The translations under genes and the position numbers were made by a program. From the NCBI GenBank assembly GCA_005223375.1, contig RXOD01004092.1, positions 1-29,119 on the forward strand: a stretch of DNA of 29,119 bases, given 5' to 3'. The DNA is from Amoebophrya sp. AT5.2. Its lineage: Eukaryota; Sar; Dinophyceae; Syndiniales; Amoebophryaceae. Below, in pieces: positions 1 to 9,903 of this stretch (position 1 is the stretch's first letter; the number at the start of each line of letters is the position of its first letter). The notes below the pieces were generated by a model. The model did not search any database. It was given only the letters and a program-made list of their open reading frames with translations, and was not told the DNA's origin.

Positions 1-1391
1 CCGCCGTAGCCCTTACCGGAGACCACGACGTTGTCGAATATGATTATCGCATGCTGATTCATGTACCGCACGATGGCACTGAGAGCCACGCCCAGATCCT
101 CGCGCAAGACGCCGTTTTTCAGCGCAGTTTCCGGGTCCGAGTCGTCGCAACAGCTGCCTTGTTTCCCGTACATTTTCTCCCGCTCTTCCCCACTCAGCAC
201 CGTTCTTTGCGAGTCGAACGTGAAGACGTCGCCCTCCACGCCGTCGCGCATTTTGATCCCTACCGTCGCCAGAATCTTCGCGAAGAACATGGAAATCCCG
301 AGGTTGTTGTTCGCATGGTCGATCACGATCGCGTCTGTTCCCACGACTTTCGGCGCCGGCTGCGCGAACTCGGTTTTTTGCTGCAGATGCCCGAACAGTT
401 CGTTGACGTTCGTTGTGGACTGTAGGCGCAGCCAAAGCTTGCGCTCCCCGTTCTTCAGCCTCTGCGACCAAAATGACCATCCCGCGTTGTTCGAAGCGCT
501 CCGCGGCCAGTACCCGACGACCAGATCCATGCCGTCGTGCTCGGGTGCCGGTGTGGTCTTTGCCTGGTGATGAGCGCCTTCGGCCACTAAAGCTGGCGAA
601 GGCCAAAATCGCGTCCGCATCCAATTGTGCAGTGCCGCGCGCGCCAGGCGTTCCTCCTCGCTCGCGGCTGCAACGCCGTTCTGATCGTGCGGATCCTCCG
701 CGAGGGCAAAGCTTGCCTCCGTCGCGCGCAGTTCTAGAGCGTAACTGTCCAGAGTCTCCTCCATGAACGACCAGTCCGCAAGAACGGCTTCGGCGTACAG
801 GTCTTCCTCGATGTCCACCTTCACCGCCTCCGTGCGGCTCAGCAGCAAGGGGTTATACAGCGCCGTGTCGATGGTTGGGGCCAGGTATCGCGTCTCGTAC
901 GCGTCCCGAAGCTCGGCCTCCACGCGGGCGCTGTCCTGCGCACGGAGAAACAGGAAGACGAAACAGGTCGCCCCGACGGCGAGAAGCAGCAGGATGATGG
1001 TCGTGATGACACTAGCCGTGGCGAGAGCCTGAGCGAGGCTGTCGTTGGAGCGGCGAAGACCATCTTCTTGGTCTGCAGAGCGTTCTACTCGTTTTGGGGG
1101 GTTCCCGCCGCCGAAGAGGGCCGCCGTGGTTTCGCGCTGGTTCATGGACGGGGCGCTGCGTGTGTTTCGGTCGTCGTCGTCCACCCGCCCGGGCAGGCTG
1201 TTGTCCTTACCAAAGCCGCCCCCAGGTACACCGGTGGAACTCAAAAGGTTGACAGGACGAGTCAGAGTCTCTTCAGGCTGGTACAATGTGCCGCCAGGAT
1301 TGATCTGAGACTCCGTTGGCATACTTTTCCCCTTGCCCTTCGGGGAGACCTCGGCGGCCGAGACCCTGGCGTCCGGGTCCGACAAGCTCAT
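1..1391 (-). CDS. Single-pass membrane protein of unknown family, 3' end cut by window edge
   Basis: The frame is open for 463 codons from the ATG at 1391 to the left edge, with no stop, so the C-terminus is missing. An in-frame TAA at 1403-1401 precedes the ATG and fixes it as the first Met of this exon. Residues 1-120 are hydrophilic and Pro/Gly/Asp-rich, with no signal peptide. A strong hydrophobic segment at about 122-150 (VITTIILLLLAVG, then FVFLFLR) is a single transmembrane helix. A charged, probably helical stretch follows (RVEAELRDAYETRY), then a globular-looking region. The last visible 120 residues have alternating hydrophobic strands (GTDAIVIDHANNNLG, NQHAIIIFDNVVVSG) that suggest an alpha/beta domain. 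I do not recognise the family. The architecture suggests a membrane-anchored protein with its large C-terminal domain on the far side of the membrane, but topology is inferred only from one helix. Confidence 0.8.
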   Translation of the reverse strand, partial: MSLSDPDARVSAAEVSPKGKGKSMPTESQINPGGTLYQPEETLTRPVNLLSSTGVPGGGFGKDNSLPGRVDDDDRNTRSAPSMNQRETTAALFGGGNPPKRVERSADQEDGLRRSNDSLAQALATASVITTIILLLLAVGATCFVFLFLRAQDSARVEAELRDAYETRYLAPTIDTALYNPLLLSRTEAVKVDIEEDLYAEAVLADWSFMEETLDSYALELRATEASFALAEDPHDQNGVAAASEEERLARAALHNWMRTRFWPSPALVAEGAHHQAKTTPAPEHDGMDLVVGYWPRSASNNAGWSFWSQRLKNGERKLWLRLQSTTNVNELFGHLQQKTEFAQPAPKVVGTDAIVIDHANNNLGISMFFAKILATVGIKMRDGVEGDVFTFDSQRTVLSGEEREKMYGKQGSCCDDSDPETALKNGVLREDLGVALSAIVRYMNQHAIIIFDNVVVSGKGYG

Positions 1392-2634
1392 GCTGTGAAC
1401 TTATCTATGACGAATGCCAGTGAGTAGGTCGTAGAAGCGAAACGTAGCAGTTTGTCGAGCGTGACATGACCGTGTGGTGTGCATCGCCGCCGTCGAAGAA
1501 GATCTTGTAGGCTCGCATAGCCATAGGAGACACGGCTTTTGGTTTTGACTTTCTTATTCTTTCGAAAATCAATTCTATGAGAGAGTATTTTCTATCGGGA
1601 GCAGAGGTACACACCATCCTTCCTTGGGTAAAGCTGCAAATGTCAAGGGGCACATTATGTGTCGGACAAACGCGTCGATCATTGTAGATTTCCACGTTCG
1701 CATATGCCAGAATCATGACTACGATACGAGACGGAAGCCGAAGAATTCACGAACGAAAGGAAAGGCAGTGTACCTTCACGACAAAAACCGCGCACGAGGA
1801 CGTGTAAAACCTGCATCTCAGTCTAAATGCCAACGCCAACCGATTTTGAAGAAACCGATCTATTAGATCCCCAGACGGAGGCGGAGCACAAAATCGATTT
1901 CAAATTCGATTCAACGAATCTGACGGAAGAATGCAACGAATGAGACAGGAAATAGAACCGAGCGAGAAGAATTTCCGGAGCCAGCCACATCCGACCACTC
2001 CTCGTCCTCACGGTCACGATCGTCGTCCTCATTACATCCCAAAAACATGGAGGACAGCACCACGTACACGAGATTCCTCGACTAGTTGTGCGGTCGCCTC
2101 TCTCTGAGGGCGTGGGACAGCGGCAAGCGGAAGATTTGGTTTCAGAAACAAATACACACGGTTGAAGGACTCAAGAAGTTCGGGTAATGTACACATCAAT
2201 CATGCCAGCATCACGATCAGAGAGCGACATACTGACTAATGACTGTAGGCAATCTATCACGTACGATATCGATTAAACAAGCGATGGAAGCTCATCAAAG
2301 CAAACTTGCGGGCAACTGTGTTGAGGAGCTCACGACAAATGTATGAATTGTTTTTCTGCATTTCAACAGCGTCACAGCTACAGCAGCAGGAGTGCGATGC
2401 CATGATTTCTGTGCGCAGCCTTCTTCGTACTCACATCCAGCTTCAGCCTCACATCATCATCCGTTTCACCAAACCTTCACCTTTTTTAAAGGCCAAACGT
2501 AATGGTTATGCTCGTCGCGGCCGCGGCGATGTATAACTGTTACCAAAGGACGACTTGTTCTCACTGCCAGTTCAACATCACAATCCCATTTACAGGTACA
2601 TTTCATCGCGCATCTTTCTACCATTACCCTACGC
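1392..2634. other. 1.2-kb spacer with intron-like signals on the plus strand
   Basis: This is the spacer between the unknown 522-aa gene and the membrane-protein gene. Its base composition is AT-richer than the coding parts. On the plus strand it holds short coding-like stretches: a 38-codon ORF from an ATG at 1827 (begins MPTPTDFEETDLLD), a stretch with a Ser/Arg run near 1980-2030, and an intron-like unit at 2184-2248. I could not join these into one convincing reading frame. On the minus strand a 103-codon ORF (1716-1405) ends 13 nt before the membrane-protein ATG, but nothing supports it. No tRNA or other RNA gene was recognised. Confidence 0.4.
2184..2248 (+). other. Candidate 65-nt spliceosomal intron on the plus strand
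   Basis: The segment starts with GTAATG and ends with a textbook 3' end: a CTGACTAAT branch-point-like motif, a short gap, then CTGTAG. It sits in a spacer where every neighbouring gene is on the other strand. The flanking plus-strand stretches are open in different frames (for example WDSGKRKIWFQKQ before it), but no frame joins both sides for long. It may be part of a small unrecognised gene or non-coding transcript, or be chance. Confidence 0.25.
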
Positions 2635-4203
2635 CTACACTCCAGGTAACGAGTGCCAGTTTACGTCCAGATCGGGCTGTCGTTGCGCCGTCTTACGCGT
2701 TTGGTGTTTGTTTCGCGGATGATGCGGGTGATGCTTCCCAAGCTGTGACGTCATTGCGTGCAGCCCCGCTTGCTGCAGAATCGATTCCGCCTGAGACGTA
2801 CTCGTCGCGCTGTTCCGCTTGCTCGGGGGCGAGGTGTGGTCTCCCAATCCACCTACACCTCCTGACGGCATCGGGTAACTCAACTTCAGGCTCGCTGCCA
2901 ACGACGAACCTCCATCTCCGTTGAGGTTTCTGAACAACTGGTCGTCGTCGTACCCGGAATCTCGCGGTTGACGCGATGAGTTAGCTGATGTTCTCATCAC
3001 GGTTGGCTGCGCGGCGCGCCGTATCTGGTTGGCGCGCTTGGCGTCGGGCGACTCAGAGGTTACGCGTCCGTTCGAAAGGCGGACCAGTACTTCGCGCGAC
3101 GACGTAGCACTCCCACGCACCCCGGAAGAAGTCGACGATGGTGGTTCTAGCAATCGGCCGAATTCGTCCACGCGGCCAACGTTCTCCAAGTAGAAGCTAA
3201 ACGGCGGGTCCGCCACCTTGCTCGGCGACGTCTCCTGCGCTCCGAAACTTGTGCCGACACCGCGTCTGCGCTCGGGCGAGAGCGACGGTAGCCCGCTTTT
3301 GCTCTTTGACGGTGACATGCTCGTCGGAGTGAGGTAGCCAGAAGTCCCACGCTGGATGATCTTGCCGTTCTGCAATGCGAACCCCGGTTGCTGCTGTTGT
3401 TGAGCCATCCCGTTGATCAAATCCTCGGCGGCCGCGAGTGGACTACTTTCTGCGAGGCGGCGCGCCGCAGGTTGGCTGCGCTGCGCGTCCTGCAGGCGCT
3501 GGCGGGATCGGTTCTGCCCACTGCTCATGTAGGTCGCGCCCGACATCAGCGTGGATGTAGCCGAAACTTTACTGCCGGTGCGCGATCCGGACTGGGGCTG
3601 GAGGGTTGTGTTCGGGCCGATGATCCCAGCGAGGGCTGGACTCATCCTGGGAGAAGTTCCTCCTGCGCCGCGATGTTGCGGGGGCTGGTAGCTGCTTTTG
3701 GTCCCGCTACCTCCACCTGCAGCTCCAGGTCCTTTGTATAATAACTGCTGGCCCGGCGCATAATCAAACACCCCAGGTGGAGGCGGCGACATCGCGCTCA
3801 CGCGGGTGTACAACTGCTCTGCCTCTGAGATACTGTGCAACGACGTGGTTCGCCCTGCCACTTTTCTCCCGACCCATTCCTGGTCGTAGGCGGTGTTGCC
3901 CGGGAAGCTGAAGTCGTTCGCGCCGTAGGCCGGGGGTTCGTCGCCGTCCTCCACGAATTCTTCGTCCGAGCTCAAATCGGGCGAGATCTGACGCATCGGA
4001 AAGATCTCGTACGTGCGCAGCAGCTCATCGAAATTGGGCGGGAGACCCACCACCGGCTGCTTCGTGAACTTGCGCTTCTGGTTCTCGAGGGACGTCCGCG
4101 CCGTGTTCTCCGCAGTTTCGCTCGCGGTGTTCGTGGCGCGAAAGAGGCCGGACACATCGCGGGACCGGTGGAACGCAGAACGCTGCGTGTCAGAGGCGTG
4201 CAT
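2635..4203 (-). CDS. Ser/Pro/Gly-rich, largely disordered protein of unknown function
   Basis: Single exon of 522 aa. The first ATG in the frame is at 4203; the frame stays open upstream but has no other Met. The stop is TAG. No known domain is seen. Residues 1-50 are basic and Thr/Ser-rich. Residues 54-135 are the most ordered-looking part (LPPNFDELLRTYEIFPMRQI, then an acidic DLSSDEEFVEDGDEPP patch). Residues 140-330 are Gly/Ser/Pro/Gln-rich with a short poly-Gln run near 268-272. A second compact block lies at about 332-355 (PPFSFYLENVGRVDEFGRLL). Many SP and TP dipeptides suggest a phosphorylated protein, and the tail is His/Arg/Lys-rich. There is no signal peptide or membrane helix, so it is probably cytosolic or nuclear. 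The long open frame and coding-like composition support a real gene; the function is unknown. Confidence 0.75.
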   Translation of the reverse strand: MHASDTQRSAFHRSRDVSGLFRATNTASETAENTARTSLENQKRKFTKQPVVGLPPNFDELLRTYEIFPMRQISPDLSSDEEFVEDGDEPPAYGANDFSFPGNTAYDQEWVGRKVAGRTTSLHSISEAEQLYTRVSAMSPPPPGVFDYAPGQQLLYKGPGAAGGGSGTKSSYQPPQHRGAGGTSPRMSPALAGIIGPNTTLQPQSGSRTGSKVSATSTLMSGATYMSSGQNRSRQRLQDAQRSQPAARRLAESSPLAAAEDLINGMAQQQQQPGFALQNGKIIQRGTSGYLTPTSMSPSKSKSGLPSLSPERRRGVGTSFGAQETSPSKVADPPFSFYLENVGRVDEFGRLLEPPSSTSSGVRGSATSSREVLVRLSNGRVTSESPDAKRANQIRRAAQPTVMRTSANSSRQPRDSGYDDDQLFRNLNGDGGSSLAASLKLSYPMPSGGVGGLGDHTSPPSKRNSATSTSQAESILQQAGLHAMTSQLGKHHPHHPRNKHQTRKTAQRQPDLDVNWHSLPGV

Positions 4204-5060
4204 CTTTTGTTTCAAAGATAACCGGGGATGTTGACGCGGGTTTGGATTCCGGCTGCTTCCGCAGCTTCTGCTGCAAATGTATGAACAACTCAACCTCAAC
4301 CTCTACCTCGTCTCGAGATGTAGATGAGAGTAGGTGAACGTGGGCCGCAATATTACCTATTCATTAGACCACGGACTTCATGATCCTCATCCTTGCTTTA
4401 TTCAGGTCGTGATAACCATCGGAGCCGAAAACGGAAGCGGGGTATAGCAAGTCGAAACTAGTAGTGGTACGAACGCGTCGATCATTGTCACGGAAGCAAT
4501 GAATCAATCGCTCGCGGGGGGCGTGGGCGAGACAAACCACTATTATTAAAGCGACGAAAACACAGTAGCTGTGGCGCTCAGTCTCGGACGTGCCAATTCT
4601 CGACAAAAGCACGACTCCGTGAGGCGGGGACGAAACGAAAGTCGATCGATTTCACAGACAGCGCTCTCTCGCTCGGCGAAATCCATATCTCGATACTCTC
4701 ATGGGGTCGGTTTCTTGCGCTTGGGAAGTGGAAGCACTCGAGTACGAGTATGCTCTTAGCCTTAAGAGGTGGTCTGAAAACGTGAGAAAACACTTCAAGG
4801 TAGCTGGAGATCATGATCCAGAATCCGAGTCCTCGCGAACTCAAATCGACCTATTAATACAGTCAACATCCCGGTAATAAATTCAAATTGTTGCTTCGAT
4901 TGTTTCCCAAAAAATTGTCGATGTCGTACGGTGTAGAGCAAGCAGCTGCTTCATCGTTCATTGTCGCGGTCGCTTTGCTTTAGTGGGTCGCGCGCCCAAT
5001 GAAAGTAGATCAGCTTAAAGTGGGTCCGAATACGGGCAGAAGTTGCAGGTTGCAGTTTCA
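4204..5060. other. 0.86-kb spacer, no confident gene
   Basis: This is the spacer between RTF2 and the unknown 522-aa gene. A 58-codon plus-strand ORF (4701-4877) begins MGSVSCAWEVEALEYEYA. Inside it a 63-nt stretch starts with GTAGCT and ends with CTATTAATACAG, which looks like the 3' end of an intron and would keep frame if removed. I cannot tell whether this is a small gene or chance. No RNA gene, long repeat or hairpin was noticed. Confidence 0.35.
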
Positions 5061-6041
5061 TCATCTCGCTGCCCCGCCCGTACCGAACCCGTCTCGTTTC
5101 GTCATGGTGTTTAGCTCTGCTGATGGTCTGAAAATCTGATTAAACACCGAGGAGGAGGACCGTCCCACATCTTCTTTTCGTCTCTTGTTACTCTGATGTT
5201 TCGCGTCAGCCGGATCGCCAGCTGCTCGTTTGTTATTGCTGCTGTGTCCGCCTCCTCTACTACTCGACGTCGCTCCTGCTGCTCCCGAGCCTCCACTTTT
5301 GTCCTTGTCGACGAACGCGCCCCGGCCTGGAGCTATTGCGCTCAACTTCTCCTTTTCCCTTTTGCGAATCGCGGCGACTTTGTCCTTCACCTTCTGTGGA
5401 AGTTTCTCAAACATTACTTTTGCTTCTTCCGCGTCCGGTGCGAGCAGGATGACTTCGCCAATCTGCTCCCCGCACGATGGACAGCTCTCGCCGTCCCGCA
5501 ATCTGAACGGCTCGAATGCCGCCTTGCTGAAGATGCAACCGCAGCCCCACAGAAGAACTCCTCGCGTCGTCCCGTCGTCCAGGTCTTTCCCGGATAGGGG
5601 ACAGAGGAACATCTTGCTATCGCCACGATTCTGGTCAACCGCCCCTTCCCGCACCGGTTCATTACGAGCATCAGCATCTGCGCCAGCGCCTGCGCTAGTA
5701 CTGTTGACGACGCGCACATCCTTCAAATCGCGCAGCTTCTGTATGTGCGAGAAGGGAATGGGCATCTTCTTGGAGAGCAGAAAACTGATTACGTCCTCCT
5801 TGTTGTAGAGGTTTCCGAGCATGTCTCCCATCATCGGCGCGGCCAGTGGTTCGCCGGTTAGTCGGCACGTCGACATGCGCAACCTCCGCCCTTCCTTCGT
5901 CCCGACCTTGTCGTCGCTCGCCATGTGGAACGTGTTGGCGAGAGAGCCCTGGGCGCCGCCATACTTGTTGGCCACCAGGTCGAAGCCCCGCGTCTTCACC
6001 AGGTCCGCCCGCTGGGGCACGCAGCCGCCGTCGCCACCCAT
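5061..6041 (-). CDS. RTF2: Replication termination factor 2 (RTF2 family)
   Basis: Single exon of 326 aa. It starts with the family signature MGGDGG followed by a P-x-R-x-x-LV motif, like the MGxDGGTIPKRxELV start of RTF2 proteins, which fixes the start codon. Residues 53-110 carry the first half of the RING-like region (STCRLTGEPLAAP, then GNLYNKEDVISFLLSKK), as in animal and yeast homologues. Residues 144-195 carry the second cysteine module (FLCPLSGKDL, then WGCGCIFS and CPSCGEQIG). The tail (230-326) is Gly/Ser-rich with basic NKRRK-type patches that may serve nuclear import. RTF2 acts in the nucleus at stalled or terminating replication forks and has been linked to splicing and proteasome shuttling in other eukaryotes. 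Human RTF2 is of similar length (about 306 aa). The call is secure from the N-terminal motif and cysteine spacing. Confidence 0.93.
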   Translation of the reverse strand: MGGDGGCVPQRADLVKTRGFDLVANKYGGAQGSLANTFHMASDDKVGTKEGRRLRMSTCRLTGEPLAAPMMGDMLGNLYNKEDVISFLLSKKMPIPFSHIQKLRDLKDVRVVNSTSAGAGADADARNEPVREGAVDQNRGDSKMFLCPLSGKDLDDGTTRGVLLWGCGCIFSKAAFEPFRLRDGESCPSCGEQIGEVILLAPDAEEAKVMFEKLPQKVKDKVAAIRKREKEKLSAIAPGRGAFVDKDKSGGSGAAGATSSSRGGGHSSNNKRAAGDPADAKHQSNKRRKEDVGRSSSSVFNQIFRPSAELNTMTKRDGFGTGGAAR

Positions 6042-6861
6042 GACTTTTTTGGTGGATGGATCGATTATGGTAATCCGAAAAACTCAAGAAGAATCAAACT
6101 ACTGCGATGTTGGACGTCCTGGTGAGGCTTAGGCGTACGTGAAAAAAGCCGTGCAGAGGGAATGAGATCGACGATGAGCTTCTGGTTCTGCTGTTTAAAC
6201 ATCGCTACATTAAGTCCGAATCAATCACTGGTGAAAATCAATCGATGAAAGTGTTTGGTTAAAAAAGCCAGCGGCCATGGAATGCTAAATGCTAATGATC
6301 CCACTCCGACTCCACCGTCCCACGTAATGATTTACTGACAGATACCCTAGGCCAACCTCATAATTTCGAATTCGATCATGATCTCCATTCGTTTTGATTT
6401 CGCGCAAGAGTTTCATACAAGCGCCTTTTGCTGGGTTAAAGATCGAGAACAACAACAGCCGATAAATTACCGAAGTTGAGCCCTCGTCTTGGCCAATGAG
6501 AACGGCATTCCAGATCCAGTAGAATCGAACATCTGCAAGCTCAACTCTCAGTACAACCGGTGGCAATGGCAAATGCAAGGAAGTCCCTCTCCTGCTACTT
6601 CAAGTTCAAGTTCAACATTCAGGAAACTATACTCGAACCCGTACGCTGGAGAGTACTAGACCTAGGGTGTCATCGTGTTAAAATGATGAACCGGTTACAC
6701 CTGTTGAAAAGGGGATGAAATATATAAAGCGCGAAAGAGAGACTAAGCTTCAAATAAAAATAAAAAAAAACAAAGTTTTATCAATCTAGGTAGAAGCAGC
6801 TTCTCGAGTGGACGTGGAGGAGGAATGCAATTACAATGCCTGAACTTGCTTCTTGTTCTCC
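6042..6861. other. 0.82-kb spacer, no confident gene
   Basis: This is the spacer between the smaller RING gene and RTF2. It is AT-rich, with an A-rich stretch at about 6755-6775 and a tandem CAAGTT-type hexamer near 6600-6612. Just upstream of the RTF2 ATG the minus strand has a pyrimidine-rich stretch ending in AG (TTTGATTCTTCTTGAG), which could be a cis or trans splice acceptor. A short plus-strand open stretch at about 6150-6258 has no start codon of its own. I see no gene. Confidence 0.4.
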
Positions 6862-9800
6862 TCATGCCTTTTTCTTGGATTCTTCCGTTAGTAATGGTCC
6901 TCGGTGAGGCTGAGGGTGACTTGGACTTGCCTCGTCATTTTCGCCGTGGTTTGCCGGCGTGGCCTCGTGCCGGCGAGCATAGTCTCTGGCTTCGCTGCTA
7001 GTGCTGCTTTGTGCAGCTGCTTCTGGTGCTCGTCGTGTAGCCTTGAAACCTTTGCTACTCGTGATGTAGGTGCACGAAGAGGATGAAGAACTACGGGAGC
7101 CGATGGGAGAAGAAGAACCGCCACCGCGTCGACGCACATTCGCTCCGCGATGCGGTGGGTCTGACTCTTTGTGAAATCGCAGAGCCAGCCGCAAATCCGA
7201 GAGCAAATGCATCATCTCCCGCCGTGAGGCCGGATCTTGCAGCCACTCAAGATCACCATGAAGAGCGTCCTCGGGCCCGACGCACCGCAACAACGCTGCA
7301 CCGAGTACTTGCAACGGCTTTCGAAGAAGATCAATATTTTCTTTTCCAACGGTGTCCGTGTCGATCCCGTCTTCCGGCGCCTCCAGCACAGCCTGCAATT
7401 GCGCCCCGAAGTACTTCATTGAGCGCGCCAGACCGACATTGACTTCACTTTGGTCCTCCTCTTCACCTTGATGTTGGGATTGGGTGCTGCAGCGCGGGCG
7501 AAAGACCGTTGTTGCGAGCGGATGCCGCCGGAGCGCGGCCGAACGCGGGTCGTCATCGTCATCGTCTTCCGGTTGATGTTTCCTGTCCCCATTCTGTGCA
7601 ACGCTGTCTGCCCGCCACGCGCGCTCCTGATCGAGAAGATCCAAAGAGAACACGGATGCGCTGACCCCCTCGCCAAGCAAGCGCCCACCGCCAGCGACCG
7701 AAAGTAGAAGTTCAAGCACGTGCCACCTTGCCAGAAGGTAGGCCCGGGTGTACGGCGCGCACCGCGTCAGGAAGCTCCAGCCCAGGAGTGAAAGACCCTG
7801 CTCCCTCCAGGGAGATGAAGCGCGCATCCGCGTCAGAAAAAACCGTCGCTCTCGCAGCATCCATTCGCTCTCAACGTGGTCGATGCGCGGAACCTCTGTA
7901 CCATCCTCCAGGAAGCCTGAAAGGTAGGCATCCCGAAGCACCGGAAATGACCTCGGCACGGCGTTCATTGCCGCGACTGCGAGAACGACCTTGAGCAGGT
8001 ATTGCATCCATCCTTCGGGCGCCAGAGACACCAGAGAGTTAATGACTCGATCGACAAAGGCGTGCCCTCTCTCCTCGCCCCCGGGTTCGGCCGTGTCTAT
8101 CTTGCTCATCTCGTCCAGCAGCGACAAGTACACAACATAACACACCAACATGTCGAAGAACACAGGCAGCAAGGTGCCAATGGTGGCGTGCCGAAACGCC
8201 AAAGCCATCTCTGAAGCGAAAGTCAGAGCCCGCTGCAGCGGCGCAGCGGTATTGCGAGGTCGTGCGCTAAGTCGGCGGAGGGCCGCTCGCAGGACGAGGG
8301 CCCGCAGACTGGCCTCGGTTGCGCGCCGCGGACCCAACGTACGAACCATGTCCAGCATAGCGCGCTGCCGGAAATAGCTCGCGTTATTCGTACTCGTCTT
8401 GCTGCGTGGGCGCCGGCCATCGTCTTTAATATCTCCGCGTCCGCCTTGTTCGAGAAAGGCACCCAGTGCGCCGTTTGGAAAAACTCGCAGAACATGCTGC
8501 TCCCAGGCTGCCCGTTCCGCCCGTATCGCGCGGTCGAGCTCGGAAGGCTCCCGACAGCCTGTTTTGGCGTTTCTCTGTTCAGCCCAAAGGGCGCGACGGC
8601 TCGCATCGTCTACTGAACGCCCACGGCCACGTCCCCCTGCCCTTCGTAGGAAGGGCGCATGCAATCGGCCATCCGCTTCTTCAACGCTCGGGTGACAGCC
8701 TCGCCACACGGGCCAAAACTGGACAGCTTCCATTTCGTCTTCTTCTTCTGATTCTGGTACTGCATTTGCAAGAGCCGGCTCGTCCTCATTCACCACCTCT
8801 TCCCCAGCCGCGCCGCCGCCTTCAGCCTTCAAGAATCTGACGTCCCCTCCTGGCGTGTGTTGTACGTAATGCTCGATGTCGTCGCCATTTTCAAACGCTT
8901 CCACAAGCAAACGGATGTCATCAACATCATCGCCGGGAAGATGTACATGATCCTGGTTAACATCCCCTCCTTCAGGAGCCAGCGATTCGACGGGGCGGCC
9001 CTTTGTCTTCATATTTCTGAACAAAGGCGTCTCCGTCTGGGTCTGCTTCTCTTCTGTTCGAGACGCCGTGTATTCACAAGAACTGCCAAAGAGCACCTGT
9101 GCGCAAAAGTTGTCGCGCTGATCCGCAGCAGGGCGGGGCCTGACTTGGAGACGCTGCATGTCGAAGGGAAACGCGCTTGTGGGCAGCCGTTCGTGGGACT
9201 CGGCTTCCCGACACACCGGACAGGCCCGATTTTTTTCGCGGTGCATTTCCGCGGCGCATCCTCCGCACAATACGTGCCCGCACATCATAGCTGCGGCCGG
9301 CCCGTCAAAAGGGCTTTTCCGGTGTGTGGTCTTCTCCTGCAGTACTTGAGTTTGTTCGTCTACTGCCGCGTGATTGCCGTCGCGGTCCTCGTTCTCGTTG
9401 TCAACGTTATGATTGGAACCAGTAGTAGATGGGGGCCGCTGCGGATGGAGCCAGTCTTCCTCCAGGCACAGGGCGCACTGCCGCCCGCCTCTTGTCGCCT
9501 CGCTGCGGAGCGTCGGGCCACCGTCATAACCCATTTGTTTCAGACATTCGTAGAGAGCTAGGTCCTCTGCGGTGAAAACCAGGGGCACGACATCAGTTGG
9601 ATGAACGTCGCGAATGCTCTCGACGTCGACGACGTGGTCCCCGCTGCCGCTGGCGACCCCAACCGCGCCGCGCTGCTCCAGGCCGCTCTCGACATCGAAA
9701 GGAGGTTCATCATCTTCATCTTGTCGTGCGCGTTGAGAGCCACCTCCGAAGACCCGCGGGAGCAGTGAGCGGACCAAACGACTGGGCGAGAGGACGGCAA

Positions 9801-9903
9801 CGACAAAGTGGGGGACTTCGCCACACCGAAAGACAGACAGCAACAAAGCGAGCCTGAGAACGCGGCTGACGACAGCACACGGAAAGATGGATGAAGTGCG
9901 CAT
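6862..9903 (-). CDS. Large membrane-associated RING-finger protein (putative E3 ubiquitin ligase), smaller paralogue
   Basis: Single exon of 1013 aa from the ATG at 9903. A hydrophobic N-terminus (about 15-39, LRLALLLSVF and HFVVAVLS) suggests a signal peptide or anchor. A conserved lead-in (FTAEDLALYECLKQMGYDGG, about 110-129) precedes a C3HC4 RING: C143-x2-C146, then C208-x-H210-x2-C213-x2-C216 and C228-x2-C231 (CPVC). The gap of 61 residues between the second and third ligands is far above the usual 9-39. Later hydrophobic segments lie at about 578-599 (LLPVFFDMLVCYVVYLSLL), 631-649 and 702-739, so the protein is probably embedded in an internal membrane. The tail (about 925-1013) is Ser-rich and basic. 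RING fingers of this type recruit ubiquitin-charged E2 enzymes; the activity and substrate here are inferred. It is a paralogue of the 1424-aa protein two genes upstream, with conserved blocks in the same order. Confidence 0.85.
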   Translation of the reverse strand: MRTSSIFPCAVVSRVLRLALLLSVFRCGEVPHFVVAVLSPSRLVRSLLPRVFGGGSQRARQDEDDEPPFDVESGLEQRGAVGVASGSGDHVVDVESIRDVHPTDVVPLVFTAEDLALYECLKQMGYDGGPTLRSEATRGGRQCALCLEEDWLHPQRPPSTTGSNHNVDNENEDRDGNHAAVDEQTQVLQEKTTHRKSPFDGPAAAMMCGHVLCGGCAAEMHREKNRACPVCREAESHERLPTSAFPFDMQRLQVRPRPAADQRDNFCAQVLFGSSCEYTASRTEEKQTQTETPLFRNMKTKGRPVESLAPEGGDVNQDHVHLPGDDVDDIRLLVEAFENGDDIEHYVQHTPGGDVRFLKAEGGGAAGEEVVNEDEPALANAVPESEEEDEMEAVQFWPVWRGCHPSVEEADGRLHAPFLRRAGGRGRGRSVDDASRRALWAEQRNAKTGCREPSELDRAIRAERAAWEQHVLRVFPNGALGAFLEQGGRGDIKDDGRRPRSKTSTNNASYFRQRAMLDMVRTLGPRRATEASLRALVLRAALRRLSARPRNTAAPLQRALTFASEMALAFRHATIGTLLPVFFDMLVCYVVYLSLLDEMSKIDTAEPGGEERGHAFVDRVINSLVSLAPEGWMQYLLKVVLAVAAMNAVPRSFPVLRDAYLSGFLEDGTEVPRIDHVESEWMLRERRFFLTRMRASSPWREQGLSLLGWSFLTRCAPYTRAYLLARWHVLELLLSVAGGGRLLGEGVSASVFSLDLLDQERAWRADSVAQNGDRKHQPEDDDDDDPRSAALRRHPLATTVFRPRCSTQSQHQGEEEDQSEVNVGLARSMKYFGAQLQAVLEAPEDGIDTDTVGKENIDLLRKPLQVLGAALLRCVGPEDALHGDLEWLQDPASRREMMHLLSDLRLALRFHKESDPPHRGANVRRRGGGSSSPIGSRSSSSSSCTYITSSKGFKATRRAPEAAAQSSTSSEARDYARRHEATPANHGENDEASPSHPQPHRGPLLTEESKKKA

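Noticed and set aside
1405..1716. Minus-strand ORF of 103 codons ending 13 nt before the first membrane-protein ATG
   Set aside because: The tight spacing echoes the bS16m-ZW10 trio, but codon composition is like the spacer and no family or domain is seen. It is more likely 5' UTR sequence.
4701..4877. Plus-strand 58-codon ORF (MGSVSCAWEVEALEYEYA...)
   Set aside because: It has sensible composition, but ORFs of this size are common by chance and no homologue or upstream exon is recognised.
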